A DNA stretch of 64,000 nt from Syncephalis fuscata. Lineage: Eukaryota > Zoopagomycota > Zoopagomycetes > Zoopagales > Piptocephalidaceae. The stretch lies in assembly GCA_025786725.1 (NCBI GenBank), contig JAHLTZ010000006.1, positions 620,001 through 684,000 of the forward strand, given 5' to 3'. Shown here piece after piece: positions 12,701 to 25,020 of the stretch (its first letter is position 1; each line of letters opens with the position of its first letter). Under the pieces are notes generated by a model, which searched no databases, was not told the DNA's origin, and worked only from the letters and a program-made list of their open reading frames with translations. The translations under genes and the position numbers were made by a program.

Positions 12701-15700
12701 CATCAAGTAGCTGACGTAGATTAACATTGCGCAATAGTGCTCGATCAGCCCGTTGATTACTATAATCATAGAGTGGTACTTGTTCGCACAATTGATAGAT
12801 TGGCAATAGTGTCGTTGTATATTGTTCAGGACTGGCCACTGTACCATCAATTTGTAACGGTTTAATTAGCTTCATAGCAATTAGAAAGCTTAATAAACGC
12901 CGTAATTGTCGTCGTAGTCGATCATGTCGAGCAAATAGAAATGTACGTAATTCAACGCTTAAACTTGATAGTTTCTGTTGTCTGGCCTGTGGCTGTTCAG
13001 CCAGAAATGTATCAACGGCTGTACATTTAAATCCATAACCAACCACTTTAAGAAATAAACCCAAAGGCATATCACAAAATAGAGTGACCGTTTCAATGTT
13101 ACGTTCACCGTATTGTTCAAATAACTCGAATAGATGTAGATGTATCAATCTAATTCGTACCATACGCTGTCGTAGCCATCCATTATTATAGGCATGATGA
13201 ATCCAATTTCTTTTGGCTTTCAATGCGGCACGATTTGCTGCAGCTGAAGTTGTTGCCGTATTAAAAGCAGTAGAAGGCTTGTCTATGGTAGCCACATTAT
13301 CATTGATCTGTATTTTAGGCGTAAGCGTTGGATGGCTCTTCATAGACATTTCATGTCGAATATTAAGTATTACTTCTTTAACTTGATCAGAATCCGGATT
13401 GATAGATGGATGCATATAAATAGTGCGTAATAGCTGATTACCGATAAGTAATGGAATATTAATGGTTAATTGTTTTAATTTGCCCTCAACTTCCAATGCT
13501 TGAACTGTTCGATAAATAGTACGTCGATCTATTTTATACTCGGTGGATTGACCAGATGTAATTAATTTCTGTTGATATCGTTCAGTCAATTCAAGATCAG
13601 TGATTATTTTAACTTCTTCAAATAATTCAATTAAATTCAATTTACGTCTTTCCATGGTAATATTATTTCTACCGTGTTGTACAACATGTCCATGGGGTTT
13701 CTTTTTGGGCGTGGATACTTTTTGTTCAATAGTTAATTAACATTGTTTATACTATTATACTATTATACCATTATACTATTATATATTTACCTGTATCATT
13801 TAATGAATCAGAAGTGGTGGTGGTGGTTGTATTAACAGTTTCAATTGATAGTGCAGATGATGGTAAAGCGGAAACGGCTACATTTTTTACAATATTTTCA
13901 GTTACCGTCTAGATATAAAGTACACATTAATATATTAATATATTAATGTATTAATATAATTACTACTCTATTAATTCACTTACATCTACAGTGGTAGGTG
14001 TTTTGATATTTGGTGTTGCTATGGCTGCACTTGTCGTGTTGGTTATCATCTTTTTATTGGATTTTGTTGATTGTGAAGGTAATCCTTCTTGTTTCATAAA
14101 TTGATCATAGGATTCAGGAGAAAAATATCGATATCGACGTGATCTACCGGCAAATTCAACTGCTCTTACTACATTAACTGCTTTATTGGATGTTAAGGCA
14201 AGTGCAGTATTCTCGGCTATTTGACGGGCTAGTAATTTACTATCGCTTATATTTTCAAGATATCGTTGTAATATTTTATTACCCGGATGTCCTAATTGAT
14301 GCGATAGTTCCTATTATTATATAGTCAGATTTATAAAGTCTATTTAATGTGTAATATGCCAATTACTTGAAGAGTGACTCCCTTATCTCCTGATTGTTGA
14401 ATACGCCAATAGACTTGGATATCTGGTGAATAGAGCATCGACATGCCTTCATTTTTATCTACCAATGTTCTATCTTCTCCACCACCGGGACCTTTTAAAT
14501 AACTGATTAGCCACTTGATAATTATATACTATATTATATATACCTTTAACACCAAAAAATAGAGACCTGGATACAGAGGAGGGTATAGTAAATGGTAATA
14601 ATAACCGAACACATTTCTCCACGTCTTTACCATCCTCGCGGGGTATTTCCAATGCTTCAAGATAGCCATTAATAGTTAGATAGCCAATAGTACGTCTAAA
14701 CCATTTAATACAAGCTGAATCGCCCGCATCAACCAACTAAATAATAATTAGTTTTATATATATATATATATACATATAATATAATATATAATAGATTAAT
14801 ATATTTAATTACCAGTGCTTGTCTTAATTGTTTAATTGATAGTGTACGATTAGGTACAGTGGCCAGAATATCTGTCACCCCTTGTCGTACAAGATTTGAT
14901 TGCCATTTCTCTTGTGTTTGTCCTTTACGTAATGCTGCCGTGAAGGCTGTCAACTCTTCACCTATTTCCTCGCCCTCCTTTTCTCGTTCCGATTCTACAA
15001 TTTCTTCACGTTTTCTCTTATTGGATATTGATGCTTGTTTCTGTTTAATCGATATCAATTGTGCTCGATAAGAATCATTTAATGGTGCAAAATGCGTATG
15101 TAGACATAGATTGGTATTGTTTTTTTGAAAGACTAAATTGACCTTTTTACTAATACAAACAGTATTAATATAACAACAGTGTATTTTCAATCACTTACAC
15201 CAGATTCAATATGCTTAATTGTTTAATAATATGAAATACAGATTGAGCACCAATATGAAGTATCTGATGTAATTCCACTTGAGTAATACCACGCTCTCTT
15301 CTACGGGCCACTGCTTCTAATACACGCCAATTGGTATCGGTAATAGATGTGCCCTATTTATAGTTATTTATATTAATATTGGTATTTAGTCTAAATAGAT
15401 GTATATTTATAGTCATACATCACTGGCACCGGCAATCAGTCGACGTCGATAAGTGTAGTCTGCTATTAATCGTTCCTCTCCATCTGCATAAAGTGTATTC
15501 ATTGCAGTTGGTGTATTGGAAGACTGTCATTATTAATAATATTATTATTGTTATTGTTATTAAATAACTGTAATCCATATAATAGACTTGTATTTAGTTA
15601 CCTTTTGTTTCTTTGATGTCTTAACTGTACTAGACTTGTTATCAGTTGTGTCATTAGACGATGAACTACTTTCTGTAGTACAGGTTAGTTGAGGTCGGTT

Positions 15701-15979
15701 TATAAGTGATTGCCATAGATAATCTTGAAGCGTTGCATCTAACTGATTCTTTTGACAATCCATACTATTCTCGCCCCTTATTGTTGCTACAGTATGTAGT
15801 CTAATATAATTGGTGGCAAATTCCCATATACGCTCTTTATTACTGCCTATATATAAATGACCATATGTATGTTTATTGTTATAATCGTGTCATTCATGGG
15901 TCTAACCTTGAGCCCCATCCCAGGCTATCTCTTCCAGACAATACTGGACGAGATCGTCTATAGACCAGCCAGTATTCAT
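9741..15979 (-). CDS. TFC3/GTF3C1-like: TFIIIC large subunit, B-block binding (tau138/GTF3C1-like)
   Basis: A gene of at least 15 exons read from 15979 to the stop at 9741. The first exon encodes a winged-helix start (LEEIAWDGAQG) that continues across an intron into SNKERIWEFA. Further winged helices follow: NWRVLEAVARRRERGITQVEL at exon 15353-15199 and MERRKLNLIELFEEVKIITD at about 13655. The C-terminal part has PEEDD-type Myb-like sequence, then motifs typical of the family (LLTPDEDYNPSGARNLL; PRQWYDIYGRRDEHIW; YRPGVQE). The protein recognises the B box of tRNA genes as part of TFIIIC for RNA polymerase III. An acidic stretch (EDEEDADEEDADEE) lies near 12240. The intron at 11059-11110 uses a GC donor. 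One base appears missing near 11866, where the frame must change to reach SWPQLYLMGIASGELPP. The gene faces PP4 across a short shared promoter. Confidence 0.88.
11059..11110 (-). other. GC-AG intron
   Basis: The donor reads AAG|GCAAGT on the minus strand and the acceptor is ATATAG. Joining there gives VLVLIK followed directly by MILLTPDEDY in phase 0, matching the conserved order in this family. No GT donor restores the frame. Confidence 0.7.
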
Positions 15980-16145
15980 AGTAGGTTCTCTTTAAAGTCA
16001 CTATAAGAAGAAAGGCTACGTAAGATCTACAAGTAACAGTAGTAAAAACAACAAAAAAATATCTTGATTCTATCAATTGGTTCTATTTATATCCACTGTC
16101 ATCAAAACACGCCTATTAACATTTCTTTCTCTCTTCACCGCGACC
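15980..16145. promoter_or_regulatory. divergent promoter of TFIIIC subunit and PP4
   Basis: 166 bp separate the two start codons on opposite strands. Pyrimidine-rich stretches and AT-rich sequence are present, but I cannot name a specific factor site. Confidence 0.5.
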
Positions 16146-17608
16146 ATGACCACTACAAGTGATCTTGATCGGCAAGTTTATACGATTATTTGAATAAAAT
16201 ACTTGTAATTGACTAATATATATATATATATATGTATATATGTATATATAGACAAATCGCTTTACTCTATGAGTGTAAACTGATTACAGAGAGTGAAGTA
16301 CATCAACTATGCGAGAAAGCCTGTGAGATTCTATGCCAAGAAGAGTAAGTGCCATTTAGACGAGAATCGACTTTATATGCTAAATAGAGTGTGTCTAATC
16401 TATAACAGCAATGTACAATGGCTTGATGCACCTATAACAGCAAGTAGTTTTAAATGTTTAACTAATTCGGTTATATTAACTATATGTACTACAACGTGTA
16501 GTTATGTGGAGATATCCACGGCCAGTTCCACGATCTACTTGAGCTATTCCGTGTCAGTGGTCATTGTCCACAGAAAAGCTATTTGTTTATGGGTAAGTTA
16601 TTGACAAGTGTATTACTAGTCTAATATATATATATATATTATATAATAGGCGATTTTGTAGATCGTGGCTATTACAGTGTAGAAACAATATTACTTTTAT
16701 TAGCTCTTAAAGTAAGTGGCAATTAGTTATTTGTATGTAGTTATAAAGTATGACATCATAGGTTCGGTATCCGGATAGAATTGCTTTGATTCGTGGTAAT
16801 CATGAAAGTCGACAAATTACCCAAGTTTATGGATTTTACGATGAATGTATGAAAAAGTTTGGATCAGCTGAAGTGTGGCGTCATTGTTGTGAAGTATTTG
16901 ACTATTTGTCACTATGTGCCGTGATTGGTGGTCGTATTATGTGTGTTCATGGTGGACTATCTCCATCTATCAATCATTTAGAACAGGTAAATATATGATA
17001 TATAGATATATAGATATGTATATTATATATAGAATACTAATTACTGGTCTATTTATATGTATAATTAGGTTAGAGCCATTGACCGTAAGAGAGAAGTACC
17101 ACATGATGGACCCATGTGTGATCTATTGTGGTCAGATCCAGAGAATATCGAAGGTTGGGGATCAAGCATGCGTGGTGCTGGCTATCTATTTGGCGGTGAT
17201 GTTGTTAAAATGTTCCTACAAGTCAATGACCTTGATGTTATTGCTCGTGCCCATCAGCTGGTTATGGAAGGATATAAGAGCATGTTTGACAATACACTAT
17301 TGACCGTCTGGTCTGCACCCAATTATTGTTACCGGTATGTGATAGGATTAGTATTGATTAGTTAAAAGTACAAAAAAGGATACCGTCTAATGTATATAAA
17401 TAGATGTGGCAATGTAGCAGCCGTACTACATATTGATGAGTATTTAAAGCGGGAAGTACAATATTTCGATAAATCAGGCCAGGTAACAATTATATAATAA
17501 CATTTATGGTATAATATTAACTACTAACTACTATGGTTTGATGATTACTAATTATTATAGGACAAAGTATTGCCGACTCGGACCCCTAAGCTTGATTATT
17601 TCTTATAA
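16146..17608 (+). CDS. PPP4C/PPH3-like: Ser/Thr protein phosphatase 4 catalytic subunit
   Basis: Nine exons (16146-16171, 16252-16344, 16409-16439, 16502-16592, 16650-16711, 16762-16986, 17069-17334, 17404-17482, 17561-17608) join in phase to about 305 residues, the normal family length. The start [16 protein letters not shown] is of PP4 type. Metal and catalytic motifs are complete: [31 protein letters not shown], and the HGGLSPS and [12 protein letters not shown] blocks. The protein ends in DYFL, the carboxymethylated tail of PP2A/PP4/PP6. PP4 and its regulatory subunits dephosphorylate gamma-H2AX and other DNA-damage targets. Two of the eight introns use GC donors. No frameshift is needed. 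PP6 or PP2A is less likely because of [13 protein letters not shown] and the N-terminal match. Confidence 0.93.
16172..16251 (+). other. GC-AG intron (PP4 intron 1)
   Basis: The donor is CG|GCAAGT. Joining gives DRQIALL, exactly the family sequence. The GT four bases further on would put the next exon out of frame. Confidence 0.8.
16440..16501 (+). other. GC-AG intron (PP4 intron 3)
   Basis: The donor is ACA|GCAAGT, with an actaat branch-like site and acceptor GTGTAG. Phase 0 joining gives APIT then LCGDIHGQF, which fits the phosphatase motif. No GT donor works. Confidence 0.75.
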
Positions 17609-18175
17609 TTACTATAATAAAAGTATTGATGTAAAAATAAAGACACCTATTACATAGTGTCAATTTATTACCATACCAAAACAGTAAAATGGTGAATGCC
17701 AAGAATAATTATAGCTAATATGCACCTATTGCTATTATTATAACCATCTGGCAATAAGGAGACATTATACGCAAAGGACAGTCGATAGAATGGGGTATAA
17801 GCATATCACTGCATATGCCTAATATTAAACTAAATACTACTATTCGGGTCTTTACTATTTATAGATCACCTGATGGTCAACATGACTCCAATCCATAGGT
17901 TATCGTTCACTTTGAACAGTGACGACAATCCATAACGAGTAACGAGTTTTCAATTAGTATTTTTTGTCATCCTTGTTGTTTTCGTTTCTATTCATGTTCC
18001 AACTATCTTAACACTTTATATATTGCATTCTACTTGTTTATATACGGTTGTTTTGTTTTATTGCTTTCCTGTTTATTGTATTGTTATTTGTTGGTGTTCA
18101 AGTGATTTGCGAGTGTATATCTATCGATAGAAGTAGTAGTGGGAACAGACCAGTTAACTAGCTAACTAGCTAACT
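17609..18175. other. intergenic, no gene seen
   Basis: The 3' flank of PP4 and the promoter region of the PIP kinase gene. I see no coding sequence. A T-rich stretch and short tandem 'gctaacta' copies lie just before the next start (18155-18175). Confidence 0.5.
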
Positions 18176-21100
18176 ATGGAGGCGTTGACCAGTTTTATAC
18201 TTGGCATTATCTCTGGTCTACTTTGTTGTATAGCCTATACTCAGTGGCAGTTCTACTATAGTGATGCGTAAGTGATTGTGCCTCTATACAGCCATAAGTT
18301 ACTAATCAGTCAACTCTAATAACAACAATAACAACAATAACAATAATAAATAGAGAGCACCAGCCTTTACTTGGTGCTACTTCCAATCTTACAGATCGAC
18401 CAAGAAGTCGTTCTAATACGCATTTATCAACACTGAATAGTAATGCAACGCTAAGTGAACCGCCTAGTCACTATGGTATTGGCGGTCTAACCTGGCTATC
18501 GTCTCGGCTTTTCTCATTGTCGAGATCACCGCCAGTACCGCCGCCACGCCGACCTCGATTGGATACAGCTACTATATCGGGTCCTATTCATGCTCCGGTA
18601 GTCGGGTCTTATTTACCCATTCTACGTAGTATGTTGCGACCACCACCACTGCCGGCACTCGAGGATGCATCGGTAAGGTGGGCTGATTATGGCCGCAAGA
18701 GAGAATTGGCCCAGTCAGTGTTGCAACACTTGACACACGAACCACCACTGGGTCGGCATTTACGTATGGCTGTACGTGCTGTACTTCATTTATCACAAAT
18801 CAGTCCAGAAGCAATGGCTATTGATACACTTGAAGCGATTGATTCACCTTTAACCAATGAGCCATCCACTACCATTAATGGTAAAACACTTAACACAGCA
18901 AAATTATCTTCATCGCATCGATTAAGACGACCGGCAAGGAGGAAAACCATTGCACCACTTTTACATGTAAGTATAGATATCAATAATGAACTAATAGCGG
19001 TATAGCTAATGAATAGGATAATAGGAAGCAACTCATGAAGAGGATGACGGTGAGGAAGAGGAAGAAACAGGACCACCAGCAATGCGGTCACTTCATCGTA
19101 GTGTAAGCACTTCGGTAAAGTCAGATCGTCCCGTTTCTGATCCTACATTACTTGAGGCAATTGCTCGATTCCATGCCCATGAAATGTAAGTAATATGTAT
19201 GCAAATAATGAAGTTTATATTAATAATGTTATAATAAATAACAGTGCACGAAAAGATACGCTACAAAATGGTGGAACACCTCACGCCACACCTGTTACGA
19301 GTAATACAGGCACTGTATCACGTATTGACGATACGATGCACAGTCATTGGGATACGGCTGTTCTAGTAGCTGCTCCAGCATCTCCACGTTTAGCAACCAG
19401 TCGGTCATCTGCTGCAACGTATCAACAAGATGCAAATATAACACCTAGAGCATCTCAAATGATTCAACAACATAATAGTATTCGTTCAATTACTAGTCAA
19501 GTAAAGAAAGAAAATGAAGATGAAACCGATAAAACATTTGTCTATCCATCTAAAGTGCATCCTATGGATGCGCAATGTTTATCTACAAGTCCTGAAACAG
19601 ATCAACTACTTACTAATGGTGATATGTCAATTGCCGAAAGTAATGAATTGGAAATAAATAGAGCTATTCAAGGAAAGGAAGAAGAAGAAGTGCAGTTGAG
19701 GGCATCACTTGAAGAGCTACAACAAAAGAAGCGTAGCCGTCGACGTGGTGATCTATTATCGACACTTATGGATATGTCTATCATGTCACTGGAGGGAGAT
19801 CCACTTGTTAACAAATCTGGCACTACATCACCGACCACGATGACCGATGGAAATATATTAAATCAACGACAGAGTGTACACAGTCAAATGGATTCACGTC
19901 CCACCTCATCAGTACTGGATATGGATGCATCATTCTATACACCGCCAGAAACACCAAGCACTACTATGAAGGCACGAGCTGATAGTGTTCGTTCAAGTAA
20001 AACAGTCGGGACAACGTTCCCTTCAGTGCCATCGACACCTACATCGCCACCACCACTTATTAAGACGCCAGATAATGACAACAGTAAATCGCCAACCCAT
20101 CCTAGAATAATGAGTTCTACACGACGACGTACAATGACACCTTCATCGGCTACATCGCCCAATGTAGCACTTGAAACACCATTCTTTACCTCAGAACAAA
20201 TGCATGAATGGCATGTACCGGGCTATGGACGTGTTCGTTTTACCGATCATTGTCCACAGGTGTTTGCTGATCTACGACGCCGTTTTGGTGTTCAATTATC
20301 GGAGATTGATGAAGCACTGCGTAATCCATTTGAACAAGTAACGCGTACATCTGGTAAATCTGAAGCAATTTTCTTTGCTACTGATGCGGGCGAGAAAACA
20401 AGTCCTCGGCGCAAATTTCTATTTAAAACACTTCGGGGCAGTGAACCTGAAAATTTAAAATCATTTTTGCCACGTTATTTAACTCATGTTCGACAGAATC
20501 CAGATACACTATTGCCACGTTATTTGGGTATGTTTACCTTTGAACGGCCCGCCAATTCATCGTCGTTTGCTTTTCCAACATCGACACCCACAACACCGGC
20601 CACACCATCCACAACCCATCAGCATCACCATAGCAATAGTAGTGGGACAAATCCCCTGTCTAATCAGTCATCTACACTATCCGCCTCACCTACCGCATTT
20701 GCTTCACGTCTTAACGATGTTATGGGAACCATAGCTCGTGACTTTTCAGCCGTCACTTCACCGACTACATCAATACTGACACGACTCAATCGACACGTTC
20801 AAGCGAGCCCACACCTATGCCGACAAGTGATGATGCATTCCTGTGCGCATGACACTAGTACTTATGGCTGACGTGTTTGACACGCCGTTAAACATACATG
20901 AACGCTACGATTTTAAAGGTTCAACGGTAGGACGACATACACTGCCTTTAGGTACGGCGGAAATGTCGGATGATGTTAGTCAAGTAACAATGAAGAACTC
21001 GACTTTCGACACCGATTGGCAAGTGGCAAGGCACACTATTTCATGGTTAATAAACGGTCACGCGATAAGATACTACGCCAATTAGAGTTGGATACAACAC

Positions 21101-22099
21101 TATTACGTGAATTTGACTTTATGGATTATAGGTAAGTTTAAATTAATATATATATATATATATACTAATGAAGCTAATTAATGCTAATTTAGTTTATTAA
21201 TTGGCGTACACAAATGTGCGCGTGATACTGTATCAAGGTCCTATCGCACTTTCGAACCAACTGGTACACTGTCACGTACCTCTACCAACCATTCAACAGC
21301 ACCTTCTCCAACAACGGCCAATGCTAGTACAGGTGGTAGTATCTGGACGGCCCCTTCGATCTACAGTCAAAACAGTCAAGCAAATGGCAGTTCATTGGGG
21401 CAGGGACGTTCTCGTCTAGTTAATTTTATTTCAAAGTTAATTTGGACTAGACGACAACAACGACACTTGGAAGAAGGCGTGCTGTCGTCGTCGTCGTCAG
21501 ATAGAACGGCCTCTACGCCGGCCCATACCTATAACACAACCGATTTGGAACGATGTACCACTGACGGCTATGAATCGGTGTCGCTATGGACCGATGGTAT
21601 TCCTTCTTATGGCATACCTCGCGGAGAAATCTACTTTATTGGTATTATTGATATACTGCAACGCTATACCTTCTTTAAAAAGATTGAACGTGGCATTAAA
21701 GGAGCCAATGTTCATTTAAGAGGTGCAGTTGACTCTACTGTTGTAGCAGTACGTGATAGTACTAGTAGTAATGGTGGTGGTGGTGGTGGTATGGGTCGAT
21801 ATGGATCACCGCCCACACCTACGACTTCAAAGCTTAACATACCTGGCAATAGTAATAATAGTAATGATAGTAATAATACTAATAACAACAACAACAATAA
21901 TAATAATAATAATAATAATGGTAATGGTAATGGTACTCAAGGTCGTCGTTTATTACCACTGGCGTCGACTTGGTCCAATGGTGCCATGGCCGTACGTGAA
22001 ATGTTAACACTCGAACGAGAAGAATTTTCAGTCGAAGAACCTGGTCGATACGCTGAGCGATTACTGGCGTTTGTACGTAGTGTCATTAAAGACCAATAG
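18176..22099 (+). CDS. MSS4/PIP5K-like: phosphatidylinositol phosphate kinase (PIP5K-like) with N-terminal membrane segment
   Basis: Exons 18176-18267, 18354-18966, 19025-19185, 19245-21131 and 21193-22099. Exon 1 encodes a membrane segment (SFILGIISGLLCCIAY). A long Ser/Thr/Pro-rich region follows. The kinase domain begins near 20200: AIFFATDAGEK, then KFLFKTL with the ATP-binding lysine, TLLPRYLGMFTFERP, MADVFDTPLNIHERYDFKGST, FDFMDYSLLIGVHK, IYFIGIIDILQRYT, and a C-terminal block ending YAERLLAFVRSVI. Two family loops are enlarged: about 100 residues of Ser/Thr/Pro-rich sequence after FERP, and an Asn-rich run near 21880. The family makes PI(4,5)P2 at the plasma membrane. Coding phase breaks near 20842 and again near 21026; each needs a frame change to keep the conserved order. 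A start further downstream without the membrane segment is possible. Confidence 0.82.
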
Positions 22100-22456
22100 T
22101 TAAGCGATAAACACCTATGCATATATACGATTATAACACTTATTTTTATTCATTGTATCGATTAACGACATAAAGTCTATCTATTTTTTGTTTAATAAAT
22201 TATGTTATTAATACAGAAATGTTGTTATTATACTCTAATGTAACAGTTTAAATGCTATATTATTATAAATGTTTAAAAAGCGTAGTGTTATTTAATAATT
22301 ATTTATATAAATGGAAATTGTTTAAAATAATAAATTCATATTTATGTAGGCTATGTTAGGTAGTTATAATATAGTAAACTACGTTGTCAAAACATTTGAA
22401 CATTAAGTAGCCAGATATATATAATATCAATTAGTTTGTTGAGTTATGGTAGTATC
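22100..22456. other. intergenic, convergent 3' ends
   Basis: Short AT-rich spacer between the PIP kinase stop and the stop of the minus-strand membrane protein. No gene is seen. Confidence 0.5.
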
Positions 22457-23125
22457 TTACAATTCGTCATCTCTAGCAACGACCACATCGGGAGTTGTTG
22501 TGGTTATTGGTGCTGGCACTGGCATAGGCTGGCTTGGAGCGGCGTAAATGACAGTAGTAGTTGGTACTTGACTAGCTGGAGCATATACGGTTATAAGCAC
22601 CATACCAGGATGTGCTACCATATGAGGATATTGTGCTAGATGAATAGCCGTATCCATTTCAATTGGTACGTCATTGCCTTGCATTGCATTCTTGGGAGCC
22701 AGTGTGATTAGATAAAAGACTGCTAAACCAAAACTTGAAAATATCACCATGCCCAGGAATACACCAGCAATGCATAGACAGAGTATAACGTAGAGACACA
22801 TTAGTATAATTGCTTGCTGTAACAACAGTTGGTTAGCGCTATACACTAATGCAATCTTTATTTGGCCTACCTTTTTCTTTTTCATAGTTGCATTTGATAA
22901 ATTCTTTGGGATCGATAGAATATACCAAATTGTAATGGCAAATCCAAAGATTGCAGCAGCCAAATTGATAGCATAGGCAGTAATTCCCATAATGTACATG
23001 GAAAAGTCTATATAGCGCTCGTCTAGCCATACTGTTACAGTAACAATGCTAAGGACGGTCGAAATAAAAAAAGCACCCATCCATGTATAAAAATGTATCG
23101 TACAATCGTTACTTTTTTTCTCCAA
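22457..23125 (-). CDS. multipass membrane protein, N-terminus incomplete
   Basis: An open frame of about 220 codons with no ATG near its upstream end, so an upstream exon is likely. Hydrophobic segments are GAFFISTVLSIVTVTVW, a long YAINLAAAIFGFAITIWYI region, and two segments in IILMCLYVILCLCIAGVF and VIFSSFGLAVFYLITLAP. Positive charges (KKKK) lie between segments two and three. The tail is Pro/Thr/Val-rich (QPMPVPAPITTTT) and presumably cytoplasmic. The domain order resembles the C-terminal part of a seven-helix receptor-like protein, but I do not recognise a family. Neighbours on the same strand are two other multipass proteins. Confidence 0.5.
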   Translation of the reverse strand: MEKKSNDCTIHFYTWMGAFFISTVLSIVTVTVWLDERYIDFSMYIMGITAYAINLAAAIFGFAITIWYILSIPKNLSNATMKKKKVGQIKIALVYSANQLLLQQAIILMCLYVILCLCIAGVFLGMVIFSSFGLAVFYLITLAPKNAMQGNDVPIEMDTAIHLAQYPHMVAHPGMVLITVYAPASQVPTTTVIYAAPSQPMPVPAPITTTTPDVVVARDDEL

Positions 23126-23404
23126 TGTGCTCTTTCATTGGCCAGATTTTATAAAATAAATTATTTGTAATATTAGTAAAAGGATTACAGCTTGGATCAT
23201 TAATGTATCATTGAATTACCGTTGGATGCTGTAATAAGCAAGAATAGCTAGCAAGATGGATGAGGCTGGATGAGGCTGGAAATCACTATAGCTATAGATT
23301 TGGCAAATACCAACGATATTCTAAATACATTGCACTAGTATTATTATGTGTAAGCTAATAATGTATATAATTTATGCTAAAAGTGTGTATATGTATACTT
23401 ACAA

Positions 23405-23580
23405 AACAACGGAATCAGAAATAATATTTGTCCCTTGGATTTGGTTTGAGTAAAGCGGAATATAGTGAATCCAGGAATAATAATATAGATAATTAATTTG
23501 ATAACATGCATAAACACTGGTGGCCAGATGACATAGAGTAAAAAAAGGGCTATCCCATTACCATTATAGTTAATAAAAAA
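23405..23580 (-). other. possible upstream membrane exon
   Basis: Minus-strand sequence is open with NGIALFLLYVIWPPVF and KLIIYIIIPGFTIF, then ends in a good donor (T|GTAAGT). It could encode the first helices of the 22457-23125 protein, but I found no acceptor that joins the two in phase. Confidence 0.3.
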
Positions 23581-24361
23581 TAGTGTTTATATATGAGTGC
23601 GAAAATAGCTTTGTTGTTGCTCTTACGAAATTGAATAAAAATACGAAATAAAATTTAAATAAAAGCTCTATTACTGTTGGTATAAAAATTACTGGCAACT
23701 AATAAAGTGGCAAAATTTTTAAACAAATATACAATGCTTTTAAGTTATTTCAATTAATTACGTTAAATGACTAATAGATTTATTGTTTAAAATAGCAGTA
23801 AGGAGTTTAATATTGAACCTGTTTTCTTATTTAATAATTCAGACTCAGGCGTTTTAGATCACTTGTAATATTAATTAAAAACGTGTTTAATTATCAAGCA
23901 CTTTATCCAAATAAGTTGCTTTATATCTCTTTTCCTTTCTTGCTATATAGTCACTAATTGCAATATCTAATTATTGATGTTGTAATAATACATATGTTTT
24001 ATACAGCACTGATCAATATTTATTCTATAATAATATTTATCTAAGTTGATAATCAGTATTGGCACTCACCTATAATATGTTGTTCGCTATAATGTAATAT
24101 TGATTAAATACTATTTAAAATATGTACATGTACAATATCAACAGCCTTATACGTCTTAAAGCATTAATAATTTGCTTACTGTTTTAATGGATTATTCAAT
24201 TTGGAAACTCAAATATTCAGTATTAAATGTATTTGTATTAAATACTTGCAACTAAGCTTTTTATTTATAATATGTATGCTTCATACTGGCCATCATTTTT
24301 ATTAATTCGACCAATAACAGCACTTGATACGCGATATTCGGAATGCGATTCTGGCACATTT
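23581..24361. other. AT-rich spacer, no gene seen
   Basis: Very AT-rich with no coding signal on either strand that I can support. Confidence 0.4.
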
Positions 24362-25020
24362 TTACTTGGAGTTGGTACTTGGTATAGAGAAAATAAATGT
24401 AAACATCATTTGACTGGGAGCTTCTGTGGCCATCCAAATCCATGGAAGATATTGTGGATAGTAAAAGGCACATCCTCGATCGATGTTGTATATAGCTGGA
24501 CAAAAACACCACGTGACAATGAAAATAGATGTTTGAGGCAGTGTAAATGCATAGCCAAGAACCAAAACCCAGCGTTGAAGAAATAGCACCAGGTATGCCT
24601 TTGTAGTATAATCGCACTGTTACTTATTGAGGAAATGGTAAGGCAAAATGCCAAATACCAGACGGATACTCGACACGGTACAATAGAAAACAACATTGCT
24701 GCCATTACGCACAAAGCCCGACTTACGCCAAACAAAGATGGAATTAGACAGAGCCATCCTTTGAGGAGACGCGGCCGTTTGATCACCATTTGAATGGAGG
24801 TGTTAAAGCTGGTTGCAAATAAGCAAGCTATAATCACATCGAATACAACTTGGCGTTGAAGTCCAACAAGACTCTGGACCAAATCTTTGCCGTTTAAATG
24901 ATTTTGCAAAAAGTCAATGGGTTCTATTTCACCGAGTGGATGCAATAAAATGCCAAACAGATAAGTGGCATTTTGTTGCCAACCCACTCCCAAATCTTGA
25001 TCATCATATTTTACAGGCAT
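24362..25020 (-). CDS. multipass membrane protein, paralog of 25851-26660; frame broken near 24601
   Basis: Starts MPVKYDDQDLGVGWQQNAT, aligning with MPIYYNNDVLGFGWQKNAT of the next gene. Both keep an Asn-Ala-Thr glycosylation-type site, a LHPxGE motif, RPR(L/I)L.GW before a helix, and LTISSISN. Near 24601 the frame changes: LQR continues only if one A is restored in an A-run, giving KAYLVLF as in the paralog, then IDRGCAFYYPQYLPWIWM. The frame then stops at 24362, well before the paralog's last two helices. Either a second error or a truncated C-terminus is present. Function is unknown. The order of helices suggests a lineage-specific seven-helix receptor-like family. Confidence 0.55.

Noticed and set aside
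20527..20852. 330-nt intron replacing the PIP kinase insert
   Set aside because: Joining there deletes the conserved GMFTFERP and VRMTLVL strands of the kinase fold.
21020..21031. 8-nt GTGGCAAG micro-intron in the PIP kinase
   Set aside because: It would restore phase arithmetically but is far below any known spliceosomal intron size; a missing base is simpler.
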